Shown piece after piece: positions 1 to 11,052 of a DNA stretch of 64,000 bases. A program made the position numbers and the translations under genes. Position 1 is the first letter of the stretch; each line of letters begins with the position of its first letter. Source of the DNA: Mytilisepta virgata (taxonomy: Eukaryota > Mollusca > Bivalvia > Mytilida > Mytilidae); contig CM051514.1 of NCBI GenBank assembly GCA_028015205.1, forward strand, positions 41,556,150 through 41,620,149, read 5' to 3'. The notes beneath the pieces were generated by a model. It made no database searches, had not been told where the DNA came from, and was given only the letters and a program-made list of their open reading frames with translations.

Positions 1-1093
1 CAGGAGAGACTATTTCAGGACCGACATTATCTACAACAACCGCCGGAATAACAAATAACAAAGGAACAAGTAAGCCTACAACTATCACCGAACCCCTACC
101 ACTGGAATATTCTCTGGACTTTCCAACATTTGTTCTCATTTTGGTCAGGTTTCTTGCGATATACAGAACAGCAATACACATAAAACAGAAAGTACACAAC
201 CAACTATAATGAAGAATAATGCCTGTTCCATAGCATAACCAGCTGATATCTGAATTTCCTATGCCTATCATAAAGACTATATTACAAAATGACAATGAAA
301 TCGATAGATTTTCCAGATTAGCACCAGCAACCCCTGTTGTTATTTCCAATTTTCGATTAATAAAAATTAAACAAAGCAAGGCAGCAGTTGAGACTGAGAA
401 AGATGTGTATGTCAAAATAGTTTCAGGGTTTACTTTGACCAGATTTTCCGTTGAAACTTTACTTTCTAATTCGTAATTTTTACATGAAATGAATTTTACA
501 TTGATACCACCAGTGATTTTCCGAGTAATTTTCAGTGTTATATCATTACAAAATACGTTCTGTAGCTTTTCGACCAGACTGACATTGAACTTCCTTACCA
601 ACTGCTTTTCCAAAGACTGTTTATCTGAGTAAATCTTCAAAATTTGGGTTTCATCAAGATTATTCCAGTCCGACGTCTGGTTGTCTTCACGTTTTTCCAT
701 ATCTACAATTTCACCATTTCTTTCATCCAGGAACCTCGCTTTCCATTTGATCGTTTCCAGTTGATTCTTAATGCGAACCACTTCCTTACTGAACATGGTT
801 TTCAAAACTCTCACGCGATCAATTCTTATGTACATTCTAGTTGAGTTTCCTACCACCTGCAATTCGGTTATTTCCAATAGGTTAAAAGTCTCCATGGACC
901 AAGACAGAATCATTCCGATAATGTTTAAATCTTCTGAAGACAGTGCTGATGACGTCATCAAGTAAAACGGCGATAGATCAATCGATGTATTGACATAAAT
1001 CTCTAAATCTGAACAAATACCACTTTCAGCAACCTTCAAAAGAAAATGATGCATAATCTTTAGACAACGCGGATTTTGTGGAAACATTAAAGA
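1..1093 (-). CDS. Later exon of the same receptor: stalk and TM1-TM4 (partial at window edge)
   Basis: Continuous open frame of 364 codons with no start codon of its own, opening just after a CAG acceptor (1094-1096) and a few bases after an in-frame TAA. It is in phase 0, matching the donor at 6902. About 220 residues of extracellular stalk come first. Then follow hydrophobic helices: TM1 near 421-355 (LTYTSFSVSTAALLCLIF), TM2 near 316-255 (LENLSISLSFCNIVFMIGIG), TM3 near 241-150 with a conserved Cys and an LHY motif (WLCYGTGIILHYSWLC), and TM4 near 95-33 (VIVVGLLVPLLFVIPAVVV). The Cys plus LHY pattern in TM3 is typical of secretin/adhesion-class receptors. I do not see the usual GPS cleavage motif (paired Cys/Trp followed by HLT/S) before TM1. 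The exon is cut by the window start, so TM5-TM7 and the tail lie outside. The pyrimidine tract of the acceptor is weak, so extra small exons in the intron cannot be excluded. Confidence 0.82.
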
Positions 1094-1349
1094 CTGGTAT
1101 AACTCTTACTTGGAATTGATGATCATATTAATTACAGTATTCTTAATTTATAGAATAAAACATGATTAATTAAAAAATATAAGAGGAATTCACGTAACAA
1201 GCTTAAATTGAAAAATTTCGAAAATTGACACCCCTTGGTACAAATTGTAGAAAATTAAAATTTAAAATTTTAAGCTTATTGCACATCTATATATGGTGCA
1301 TTATACTACGACAAGCCGTTTTCGTCAAAACTATGTTTAAGTCATTTTT

Positions 1350-1610
1350 CGAAAAATTGACACACTGAGATTTAAAAAACACACACACTGAGATTAAAAA
1401 AACTTAAAAACACACAATGAGAATTAAAAATTACACACTGAGATTTCAAACATACACACTAACATTAAAAAAACTTCAAAAACATACACTGAGTATTAAA
1501 ATTACTCACTGACAATTAAAAATTACACACTGAGATTTTAAAAAGACACACCGAGATGAAAAGAACTGAAAAACACGCACTGAGAATTAAAAATTACACA
1601 CCGAGATTTG
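1350..1610. repeat. Degenerate CACACTGAGATTaaaaa tandem repeat
   Basis: About eight or nine imperfect units built on ACACTGAGA(A/T)TTAAAAA, spaced irregularly at roughly 25-40 bases, with ACACACAC runs. The flank at 1305-1375 recurs inverted at 4690-4770. Confidence 0.7.
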
Positions 1611-1639
1611 TACGCACTTTTTATGCGCACGTATCTAAT

Positions 1640-2590
1640 TCGCATACTTAATCTGAATCTATTACAAAAAACATACTTAATCTAAATCTATTACAAAAGA
1701 GGACAAATATACCTAAGGAACAATAAAAAAAACGCAATCCATTAGACAAACAAAACCCGGGAAGACAAATGAACAACCACAAGCACAACGAATAAACACT
1801 GAAAACTAAAAAAAAAGAAGAAAAAAAACAAACAAACAAAAACAATGAACAACACGAAACAGGTCCAACGTCATCTTAGATATTGGAACATTGTAACGAT
1901 CAATCAATTCGTGATGACGATCGTAAAATTTCCTACGTGATGACATCAACTTATCCCCAATAAAACCCTGCTTAAGAAGCTTTTGTGACGTCAGTAATCC
2001 TCTTTGTCGAAAGTCAGGGTAACTCACGCATGCCCTTGAATATCGGATAAGCTGAGAAACGTAGATGCCATATGCAGGCGATGCTTTATTGTATATTGCT
2101 ACTCAAGAAGGGAAAGTTAACAATAGGAAAGTGGAAGTCATCACGTTTGTCATAAAGTTTTATCTTCAGATTCCCTCATTGTCTATTTTGAGAAACAAAT
2201 CCAAATATGAAGCGAACTTTGATGTATCTGTAGTATCATTAATTTCAAGTTCACTGGGGTAGATGAGATGTAGGAGGTCTTGGAATTTATCGTTATTTAA
2301 CGACAACACGTCATCTATAGAAACGAAAAGTGAATTTAAAGGATTGGGCTAATTCTTTTGTTTTCACGTAGAAGCCCTTGAATGAGGTCCGCTTCATATG
2401 AGTACAGAAACAGATAGGCGAGGAGAGGAGCACAGTTGGTTCCCATTGAATGCCGATTGTTTGTTTAAAATTCGACCGCCAAATTCAACAAATATGTTGT
2501 CTATGAGAAAATCTAACATGTTTGTAATTTCATCTTCAGAATACTTTTTGTCAGAATCAGTGTGGTTCTTAACGTAATAAGCCTTTTTTC
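1640..2590 (-). pseudogene. Reverse-transcriptase element remnant, copy 1 (inverted)
   Basis: Minus-strand remnant of a retroelement ORF. The C-terminal part reads YPDFRQRGLLTSQKLLKQGF, then KFYDRHHELIDRYNVPISKM, before a tail matching other copies (the CCGGGTTTTG-type stretch near 1757). Upstream, near 2400-2510, the strand matches the GTNCAP region and the LDNIFVEFGG-like stretch of the plus copy at 3350-3430. The tail lacks the GGAGCACC segment found in other copies, so it has an internal deletion. Frameshifts and stops make it non-functional. Confidence 0.75.
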
Positions 2591-2954
2591 TACCTTATAA
2601 CTACAAATTTATACCTGCATGTGCCATTTTTTGCAATCCTCAAGATGACATCCGTATATAGTAAATCGTGTCCCGACCAGTTTACCAAAGGAAGTAAGCA
2701 AACAAATCATTTAAATATGCCAAGTAAAAACAGATATTTTAGATAAAATCCAAAACTATATTTATGTTCAATTAATACAATATTTATATTCATCTCGTTT
2801 AACATGTGTTTGATACAATAAGTAATGATAAACGATAACTTTCAAAGATTTTTATATATGAAAAGATAAATCAACTATCAATCTAGGATTTAAATGGTAG
2901 AAGGATACGAAATTCGTACTTTCTTGCTTCATCTCGCGTGGCGATATTTTATAC
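2591..2954. other. Spacer between the inverted RT copies
   Basis: AT-rich with no ORF of note. Bases near 2680-2730 (TTTACCAAAGGAAGTAAGCA onward) recur as a direct copy near 4572-4635, which places a duplicated block on each side of the plus-strand RT copy. Confidence 0.6.
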
Positions 2955-4262
2955 TACTCGCTACTTATACATGCCACTAACGCCACCACCGTTTAAACAA
3001 AGGTACATTGATGGGTCAGCTAATTGCTCTACGAAACCTCTTTCAAAGATTTTAACGCTCATACTGACATGTATTAAAGAAGGCCTCCAGAATTACTGTG
3101 AAACATCATATTCCACCAGTAGCGTCAGTCAGATGTGGATTCTTAAAAACTCAAAAAAAAAAAACTACAATATGTAAAATCAAAATCTTTTGCTACATGC
3201 AACAGCATAAAAACATTCGACTTCTCTACACCACCATACCACATTCTCAACTAAAAGATCGCTTAAAACAACTAGTTCATCAATGCTTTTTCAAGAAAAA
3301 TGGCACACACAGGAGTGACAAAAGTATTCTGAAGATGAAATTACAAACATGTTAGATTTTCTCATAGACAACATATTTGTGGAATTTGGCGGTCTAATTT
3401 TTCAACAAACAATTGCATTCTAATGGGAACCAACTGTGCACCTTTCCTCGTCAATCTTTTTCTGCACTCATATGAAACGGACTTCATTCAAAGGCTTCTA
3501 CGTGAAAACAAAAAGAAACTAGCCCAATCCTTTAATTTCACTTTTCGTTTTATAGATGACGTTTTGTCGTTAAATAACGACAAATTCCAAGACTACTCAT
3601 CTACCCCAGTGAGCTTGAAATTAAGGATACTACAGATACACCAAAGTTCGCTTTATATTTGGATTTGTTTCTCTATATAGACAATGAGGGAATCTGAAGA
3701 CAAAACTTTATGACAAACGTGATGACTTCAACTTTCCTATTGTTAACTTTCTCTTCTTGAGTAGCAATATACAAGCATCGCCTGCATATGTCGTCTACGT
3801 TTCTCAGCTTGTCGGATTTTCAAGGGCATGCGTGTGTTACCCTGACTTTCAACGGAGAGCATTACTGCTGTCACAAAAGCTTCTTAACCAGGGTTTTATT
3901 AGGGATAAGTTGATGTCATCACCTAGGAAATTTTACGGTCGTCTTCACGAATTGATTTCCAATATCTAAGATGGCCACTGTCGTAACATTTCATGTGCCT
4001 CCATCGATTTGTGACTTCCAACGGATTGACTTTGTTGAACTTTACGACGGGTGATGTATACGGAGCAGAAACTGCTTAACCTACCGGAGCACCGGGGTTC
4101 ACTCCTGGTTTTTTTGAGTTCGTGTTGTTCATTGTTTTTTAGTTTTATGTGATTATTTGTTGTACTTGTGCTTGTTCATTTGTTTACCCGGGTTTGTCTG
4201 TCCAATGGATTACGTTTTGTTGATTGTCCTTTTTAGTAAATTTATAAATTCTAGTTGTAATA
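2955..4262 (+). pseudogene. Reverse-transcriptase element remnant, copy 2
   Basis: The longest RT remnant in the window. In order it shows RYIDGSANCSTKPLS, then ETSYSTSSVSQMWILKNSK (3000-3160), LYTTIPHSQLKDRLKQLV (after a frameshift near 3170), MGTNCAPFLVNLFLHSYETD (3423), the catalytic-box segment FRFIDDVLSLNNDKF (3540-3590), and the C-terminal SRACVCYPDFQRRALLLSQK plus FYGRLHELI (3800-3960). At least three frameshifts or stops break it. The downstream tail carries CCGGAGCACCGGGGTTCAC and a GT-rich stretch to about 4262. The order and motifs fit a Penelope-like RT family. No GIY-YIG endonuclease is visible downstream, so the family is either endonuclease-free or carries it upstream. The class assignment is an inference. 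Confidence 0.78.
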
Positions 4263-4905
4263 AAACTTTTATTGCATAATCATGTCATTAAAACCGCATT
4301 TCTACCCAAATAAAAATCATTTTTCTCAGCTTGGCACCTGTATATTCAATTATCAATAGCACCTAACCCGGCCACCTGGCAATTGTTAATTACAGGTGTT
4401 ATAATTGATTGTATAAACATGGTCTGTTAATTAGCCTGCCACATAAGTAATTATTTCATTCTGAATTCGAGTCAAAAGGTCCCCGTCCAAAACGCCCCCA
4501 CCGCCAAAATGCCCCAACCAAAACGCCCAAAGTTTCAAAATACATACAATTTCGTACTTACTTGCCAAAATGCCAGTTTACCAAAGGAAGTAAGCAAACA
4601 AATCATTTAAATATGACAATTACATGCCAAGTAAAAACTGCCACATAAGTAATTATTTCATTCTGAATTCAAGTCAAAAGGTCTCAGTGTTTTTTTTTTT
4701 TAATCTCAGTGTGTAATTTTTTCGAAAAATGACTTAAACATCGTTTTGACGAGAACGGCTTGCATTAGGGGTTGTGCTAAAATAAGAAACGAAAACAAAA
4801 CGAAATGAACGAAACGAAACGGAAAAAGAAACGAAATAAACAAAACTAAAAACAAAATGAAATGAACGAAAAAAGAGTTATCTATGGGATCAACCTTTTG
4901 ATTTT
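4263..4905. other. Repeat-flank region with GAAAC-rich stretch
   Basis: Contains a direct copy (about 4572-4640) of the block at 2680-2730, the inverted copy (4690-4770) of the flank at 1305-1375, and a purine-rich GAAACGAAA stretch at 4780-4870. The minus-strand reading frame across it is low complexity and is not taken as a gene. Confidence 0.6.
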
Positions 4906-4913
4906 TTTTATTA

Positions 4914-4965
4914 AGGGGATGGGGGCTACGATCAAATTTGAAATAAAAAGGCAGGGAATTCACCG
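4914..4965 (+). mobile_element. Half copy of a GGGGCTAGGATCAAA MITE
   Basis: GGATGGGGGCTACGATCAAA followed by TTGAAATAAAAA matches the left end of the full element at 13816-14036. The right end is absent. Confidence 0.6.
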
Positions 4966-4984
4966 AGGCGGAGAACTTTCGAGC

Positions 4985-5365
4985 AAAATTGTTTTTTTAA
5001 ATAAATGATATAGAGAATTAAAAAGATACTTCATTTAGTACATCTCATTTAAGGAGTCTGGACTACAGTAAATTCAAAAGACACCACAACTGTACAAAAT
5101 TCGCTTTAACTCGCATTGTATAAACTTCATCATTTGTCACACGAAATTCCCATTCCTTTGCTCACTGGAAATCAAGCTATGCAAATCCTGATTAATGTTA
5201 CTTCGAAAGAAAACCATTTATCAGGGGATCCTCGAAATCTGATCAAAGATTTTTTTTAAAGTTTAGCCTATCAACTTAAACTACAAAACATTCAGATGGT
5301 TTATGTTAAATGAACAACTTTTAATCTTGCTTTATTTTAATTATTATTTCGTCATGACTACTAAT
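4985..5365. other. AT-rich intron sequence
   Basis: No ORF, repeat or RNA signature that I recognise. Confidence 0.5.
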
Positions 5366-5367
5366 GA

Positions 5368-5575
5368 TCACTTGTCAATACTGAGGTTGTGAGTTCAAAT
5401 CTCACCTGTGGCGGTGGTTCGAATCCGATCTTAATTGACAAGGATTGCAAATTTTCCTACCGAAGATCGGTGGTTCTCTCTGGATACTTCGGGTTTCCCC
5501 ACCAATAAACGATGGTCGCCGCGAAATACCCAATGTGCTGAAAACGGCGTAAAACCCCAACCAAACAAATAATTA
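5368..5575 (+). mobile_element. tRNA-derived SINE
   Basis: The head carries Pol III B-box-like motifs (GAGTTCAAATCTCAC at 5391 and GGTTCGAATCC at 5416). A body with CCTACCGAAGATCGGTGGTT and GGCGTAAAACCCCAACCAAA ends at an AT tail. The same body recurs inverted at 15836-15990 and, more diverged, at 42840-43045. Confidence 0.65.
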
Positions 5576-5689
5576 TATTTTCTTTAAAGAATCATGTATA
5601 CTGAAAAAGCCTAGTAGGTCTTGGAATGTGTTAGATTAAATTGTTTTGCACTTTAACTTCAAAGGGGCCTACGATTGAGACCCCCTCTG

Positions 5690-5865
5690 GATTAGTTGCT
5701 TCCTCCAGGACAAATTACGGTCCTGCCTTTTGGTCATTTTTGCATTTTTGAATTTGCTCTTCAACTTTTCAGTTTTGGTTTTCAACATTTTAGGCCTTGA
5801 ACACAACAGATGAGTCGTAAATCGACGAAATGTGCAGATCTTGTGCATCAAAACTGGTATCAAAA
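5690..5865 (+). repeat. Dispersed repeat (GGCCTTGAACACAAC family)
   Basis: GTTTTGGTTTTCAACATTTT followed by GGCCTTGAACACAACAGATG and AGTCGTAAATCGACGAAATG. Related copies lie at 20795, 46545, 57235 (inverted) and, partially, 60650. This resembles a very common mussel repeat. Confidence 0.65.
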
Positions 5866-6645
5866 TTTAGTATCACCAAGCAACGTCTGCCCTTGTTAAC
5901 ACTGGGGATAATGACCTTTCTCTGTCAAATTAAAAAAAAAGTTGGAATACTGCAAATTAAGTTCGACGGAAGGAAGACGCCTATTATTTTTCAGCGTCAA
6001 TGGTTAAGTAAACGTGACATTTTAGCGGAGTCTGGAGACCATGTTTTTCAACAAATCTTTTCTTCAGTTGGTAAACATATTCAGTATATAACAAACATAG
6101 AGAACCAATGACTTTTCAAGGTGACAGGTCAAAGGTAAAGTTTAAAGTGGTATTTTACCTTTTCCATAAGACCTAGTTGATGGATGCGAACATGTTTAAG
6201 ATGTCATATTTTTCAACTAATTTGAACCAAATTTTGGTATGATCGTTTTCAATTAATACTAAAAGGTTTTGGATAATTGAGTTCATAGACCAAAATTCAA
6301 GGCAATTGTGATATGTTAGCTTATTTTACTGCATTCTGAACAAAATGGAGACTTTTTACTACACCAAAGACTGGTAATAAGTATACTGTGTCAAACATTT
6401 TTACTGTATCAAAGATGAATGCTGTATCAAAAACTGTTTTATTCACGCTTGTGTTATGTGTGGTTCGAAAATCTTTCGTATTCTGGCGCCACACTATTTT
6501 TTTCTATAATAATGAATATATAAGAATAAGAATAATTTTATTAGTATTAAATCCAAGCAATAGGATTGTCACTAAATCAAATGTTAACAGAAATAAACAG
6601 TTAACAATACAAACATGCAACATTGAATAGGAAAAAAAGTTTGTT
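5866..6645. other. Intron sequence without visible features
   Basis: Two short plus-strand frames (5830-6111 and 6388-6630) show no recognisable domain and run opposite to the host gene. I treat them as chance. Confidence 0.5.
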
Positions 6646-6649
6646 GTTA

Positions 6650-6650
6650 A

Positions 6651-6744
<94 letters not shown>

Positions 6745-6754
6745 TGATAGATAT
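6650..6754. repeat. Compound microsatellite (ATT)n(ATAG)n
   Basis: About 18 units of ATT from 6650 to 6704, then about 12 units of ATAG to 6754, just inside the intron next to exon 1. Confidence 0.97.
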
Positions 6755-6901
6755 AAATTATATTCCTAAACCAAAAAGTGAAGGAGCAGTTGATGTCACA
6801 AGAAATTGTGACGGACGTACGGAGACAAACGCTATATCCCGAACTTTTTTCGAAAGTGCAGGGATAAAAATTACGAACAGAAATTATGTTAAGTTAATTA
6901 C

Positions 6902-8068
6902 CTGAGGAGTCCAAGTGGTACACTCTTCCTTATGTTCTTTTCCTAGTTTTCGCTTAAAGCTGAACATGATCGACATTGGATAAAGATTAAATTTATTTGT
7001 CTCTCCTAATTGATTATAAAGGATTCCGACACAAATTAAAGAATAACCATCTTCCGGTGGTGCACACGCCCTATTTTTGTACAGATACGTTTTTCTTCCC
7101 TTCATACTAACCACTGGATTGATGCTCGCTTTTTGGCACTGATCCGTCATACTGGTAATGAGAGATGACATGCACGGACGAAGAACAGCATTCTTTGGAG
7201 TTATCAAAACATATTGCAACCTTTCGTGTTTTATGAGAATTGAAAGTTTCTCGGATTTAGTTTTGTTAAAAAATCCCCATTTGGCTAAAACACTGAAGTC
7301 GACAGGGTTATAAAAATCAATTTCAAATGTCTCAAAATTTACCACGTCGTGACAAAATGCACAAAACTTGTTTTTAAAGGCAATGCTTTTATTATGAAGT
7401 ACAGGTGGACCGGTTGATATAAGGTCATTACTACGACAACTTGCTATTATTGTCTCATTTTTAAACCCAAAAGGGCAAGAGCCAACAACGAAAAATCCGC
7501 CATAGCTTGAAGCAATGTTATTTGGTTTGTAGCATTCCCAGTAATCGTGAAACATTGTAAAAACAGTAACGTCACTTTCATTATATTTAGAAGTTGCATC
7601 GATACAGCAGTCATTGTATTCCGTACATTCCATATCACAGTTACAATAACGATGTTTCATGGTACTTCCGAACAGACACGTGGCTTCTTCGTAACATGGA
7701 TCAGTCTTGGCGGTTGTTATTAATGCAGTTGAAGTCGTACTAACATTGACATTCGAAATGTCTCTAGTTGTTTCTTTTGTAATTAGCTGGACAACGTGCG
7801 TTCTTCCAGGAAATTCCTCCAGTGCAATATCGGGGTCTTTCGTTGTCGCTTCATAGTTTTCGGAAGAAAGTGAATATTTGGTAGAAGCTGACGGTTGAAT
7901 GGTAGTAAGCATGGTAAGGGCCTCTGTCCTCACACTGCTATTAACATTTTCGGTACTACATACAAAGTCTGCCAAACAATAAAAAATGAGTAGTTTCCAA
8001 TGCCCTCTTCCTTCTGCCATTTCATGGAGAATTAATGATAATGGCATATACAAATGAAAAGTTTTCAT
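6902..8068 (-). CDS. Exon 1 of a secretin/adhesion-like 7TM receptor with SMB domain
   Basis: First visible coding exon of a cell-surface receptor, read right to left. The first in-frame ATG is at 8068; a second ATG at 8020 has a better Kozak context (GAAATGG) and is followed directly by a signal-peptide-like segment (basic GRGHWK, then LLIFYCLADFVCS), so the true start may be 8020. After a Ser/Thr-rich stretch comes a somatomedin-B-like module, about residues 124-179 counted from 8068, with the HRYCNC, MECTEYNDCC and WEC cysteines. A second Cys-rich block follows (VGSCPFGF, then PPVLHNKSIAFKNKFCAFCHDV), of a type I associate with molluscan receptor ectodomains. Several N-glycosylation sequons are present (NES, NET, NKS, NKT). 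The exon ends at a CAG|GTAATT donor in phase 0, at 6902/6901. The open frame runs on into the intron to a stop at 6884, but the phase match with the exon at 1-1093 supports splicing. The ligand is unknown. Confidence 0.85.
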
Positions 8069-8880
8069 AGCAGTTGTTACAGATATATTAATTAACACAC
8101 TTTTTTGCAATATTTAATCAATCACGAGGCAAATTGTTGATTTGTCGTATACGTATTTTGTCAATAATAATGATAGAAACACAGGTTCGAATATTCCATG
8201 ACAGTTTTTCGTGGCATATTAATTATAGGTTTTATAAACGAGCAGGTGAAAATATGTTCTTTGTGTAATTACTGTCACCTTTGTCAGATGTATTATTTTT
8301 CTATAATAAGGTGTAAAATCAAGATCACGTGAACAGTCAAATATTAGCTTCGTTTATCTCAATTACAAATAATTACTGAGGATAATCTTTAGTTTTAAAA
8401 TACAAAATTTTTAATGCTGGAAAGCGTGCAGTTATTGCAAACACTTAGACACAGTTCCAAAATTTCGACGGTTCGTATATTTTTACAACAAAATTTCGGA
8501 ATAGTTAATATTATAAGAGTTTTTATGGGAAAATAAATGCATGTTTTAATTCAACGCCTCTACTATTGATTTAAACAATCTAATAATGTATGGTGAACGC
8601 TTGATTGACTATCGGAAAAGCAGATGATACCACACAAAACCAACCAATAACACACACGCACACCTTATTTAAGCTTACATCATATGAAAGTACAAATAAC
8701 ATGCACTTCATACTATGTTGCTGTCCTGTTGTGTATAGTCTGAACCATGGCTTGTTTAAGTTTATCCCGTATAAACATTCAAACTTTTAGGAAATGATAT
8801 ATTTGTTATTTCAAATCGCAAAAAAGCTTGTGTATCCATCATATCCAGCTATTTCGGTTTCACGTGACTTCTGGTAGTAT
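8069..8880. other. Upstream flank of the receptor gene
   Basis: AT-rich 5' flank, presumably holding the promoter and any 5' UTR exon of the receptor. I cannot identify a TATA box or initiator with confidence. The 61-residue plus-strand frame at 8605-8790 has no recognisable features. Confidence 0.4.
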
Positions 8881-8892
8881 GTAGGTGTCAAA

Positions 8893-8970
8893 TAGAATGT
8901 AGGAAAAAAAGACACAGGAAAAAAGTAACGGAAAAAAAGTCACGGAAAAAAGTCACAGGAAAATAAGCCA
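8893..8970. repeat. Short GGAAAAAAGTCACA tandem repeat
   Basis: Five imperfect 13-15-base units of (A)GGAAAAAAGTCAC(A/G). Confidence 0.8.
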
Positions 8971-11052
8971 CAATATATATTTTGTATGAAAATTGTCATA
9001 TGGTCTGCATATATATAGGGGAAAAAATCGGAGGATACATTTGATGACTTCCATACTTGATTTGATAACACCTGAAATTATTCTTTCTTTTATAGAAAAG
9101 TGAATGAAGTCATACATTTTACTTTAATTTGAAGTCAAAGTAAGAAATTCTATAATATGGTTCGACCATATGTTATTGTGATTTCTGTTTTTCTATAGCT
9201 GTGTTTTTACCAATAATATGAGAATCCTCCAATTTCATGTTTAACAAAGCATCCACATTAATAATAGTTATGTAATTACAACATTTTTTGATAGTGACTG
9301 TTGAGATTAATTAGTGGCTTCTTGTGGCACCTCTCCCATTTTTGTAGATCTTTCACTTCCTCTATTGGTAGGAAGCCATGCCCATGAAATACAACTTGGG
9401 CTCATTATTAAAGAAAAGGACATAATAAGCTTTTCCTGTTTGTTTAAGAGTTTGGTTTGAAAAAAGAACATAATTTATTACACTTTTACTAGTAATATTT
9501 ATTCATTTCTTTCTTTCTTTATTTATTAAAAAAATGAAGAATAAAATTAGTTTTTACTTTAACTCATAAATCAAATGAAATCTGTTGATAACATTGTGCT
9601 CTAATGTTGCCTTTTCCTATATAAATTTTAAAATCTACCACTTAAAATAATTGACATGATACATTGATACACGTATTATTATTGGTTAGAGTTATGTCCC
9701 ATTGAATATATCACTGAACACGAAATGGTCAACTCATAAACAGTTAGTCATAGATATAGGGATTGAATCAGTTGCAAATCATCTCATTGATATGTTTATT
9801 GCTAGTACTATGAGAAGATTGACTACAAAGGAAAAGAAAAACAATAATAAACACCTTTGTTTACAAATGTGACATGAGTTGACCTCATATTTAACAATAA
9901 TATCCAAATAAATTTAAGAACAATCATATTTTAACCAGAAATTGTGGTTCAAAGAGTACAATGAGCATATTTATAAAAGAAACAAATTCTTTATTACTGG
10001 TGTGTATCATTCGCAAATATTACCTCACTTTGGACTGAACTAACCATTATAAATATCAAAATTCTAAATTTTGAAACTAATTCATATAATTTTCAATCAA
10101 ATTACCGTATTAGCTGACTATTGTACCCTCGAAAGGTTCAAAATTATAGATATAAACAAAACATCTTTGTTTTTCAATTCAGGGATAGTTTTATACTGGG
10201 GATAGGAAATACGATTAAAAGCAAGTAAAGTCATCCCATATTATTTCGTCCCTAATTTGTTCACTACAGTAGAGACTTGAGATTTGCAGCCAATGGTCAT
10301 CAGATATCAACTGTTTGACATATCAAGAAACTAGTTTTATTTTATTTGGTCAAAAAAATTTATCATAGTTAAATGACCCGGGAAAGACCTTGCAATTGTT
10401 CTCTGAACAATTGTCCTTCTAGTTATTATTTAAAACCACAATTTTTTAATTATTTATTTCATACATGTACAAAGTGACTCTTCAAGTGCATTCCAACATA
10501 CTTCTTATAAATAATTTTATATATTGTGACTTTTTTTTCGGTTTACCGTCAAATAATGGCTGTCGATTTATCAACACAAATCAATGGGACTTGTTAATTA
10601 AATGCCCATTACTTATTTGTTATCGCGTGTTTGACACCAACCAACCCCTCATTGTATAACTTATCACTTGATCGTTTTCGATATGTACTTTAAATCAGTC
10701 CAGGGCATCAAATTTTTGCTTGCAATTTCATTTAAAATTTTCGTGTTTAACGCCTAATAAATACATATAACATACGTGAACTTTGCATAAGGACTCATTT
10801 CCCAAAAATAATTTCGAAGATTTCCTCTTGATATTTAATACCATCCAACCCCATAAAATAAAGTTAATATATGATAGAATATCACCATGAAGACCAATTC
10901 ATTTCGGGTCCCATTTTTCTTGCATCCAATTAAGGTTGAAATGTGTTATTTTTTAGGATTGTTGTGAAATTATTCAAGATGGCGCCCATACCTTATCATA
11001 ACAAAGTAAATATCGTTCATACGACATGTACGAGTAAATAGAATTAATAATA
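8971..11052. other. Gene-free AT-rich interval
   Basis: No convincing exon. It contains only short pyrimidine runs (TTTCTTTCTTTCTTT near 9508) and scattered short frames. Confidence 0.5.

Larger units (their letters stand above)
1094..6901 (-). other. Intron of the receptor gene, packed with repeats
   Basis: Minus-strand intron between the donor at 6901 and the acceptor at 1094. It contains, from low to high coordinate, a CACTGAGATT-type degenerate tandem repeat, two oppositely oriented reverse-transcriptase remnants, a half MITE, a tRNA-derived SINE, a dispersed repeat and a compound microsatellite. I see no further convincing exon, but short exons could hide here. Confidence 0.7.

Noticed and set aside
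10976..10987. CAAGATGGCGCC, similar to a YY1 site, and ATGGCGGCC words in the 156-bp arrays
   Set aside because: A single isolated motif, or part of a repeat unit, with no promoter context. Not enough for a regulatory call.
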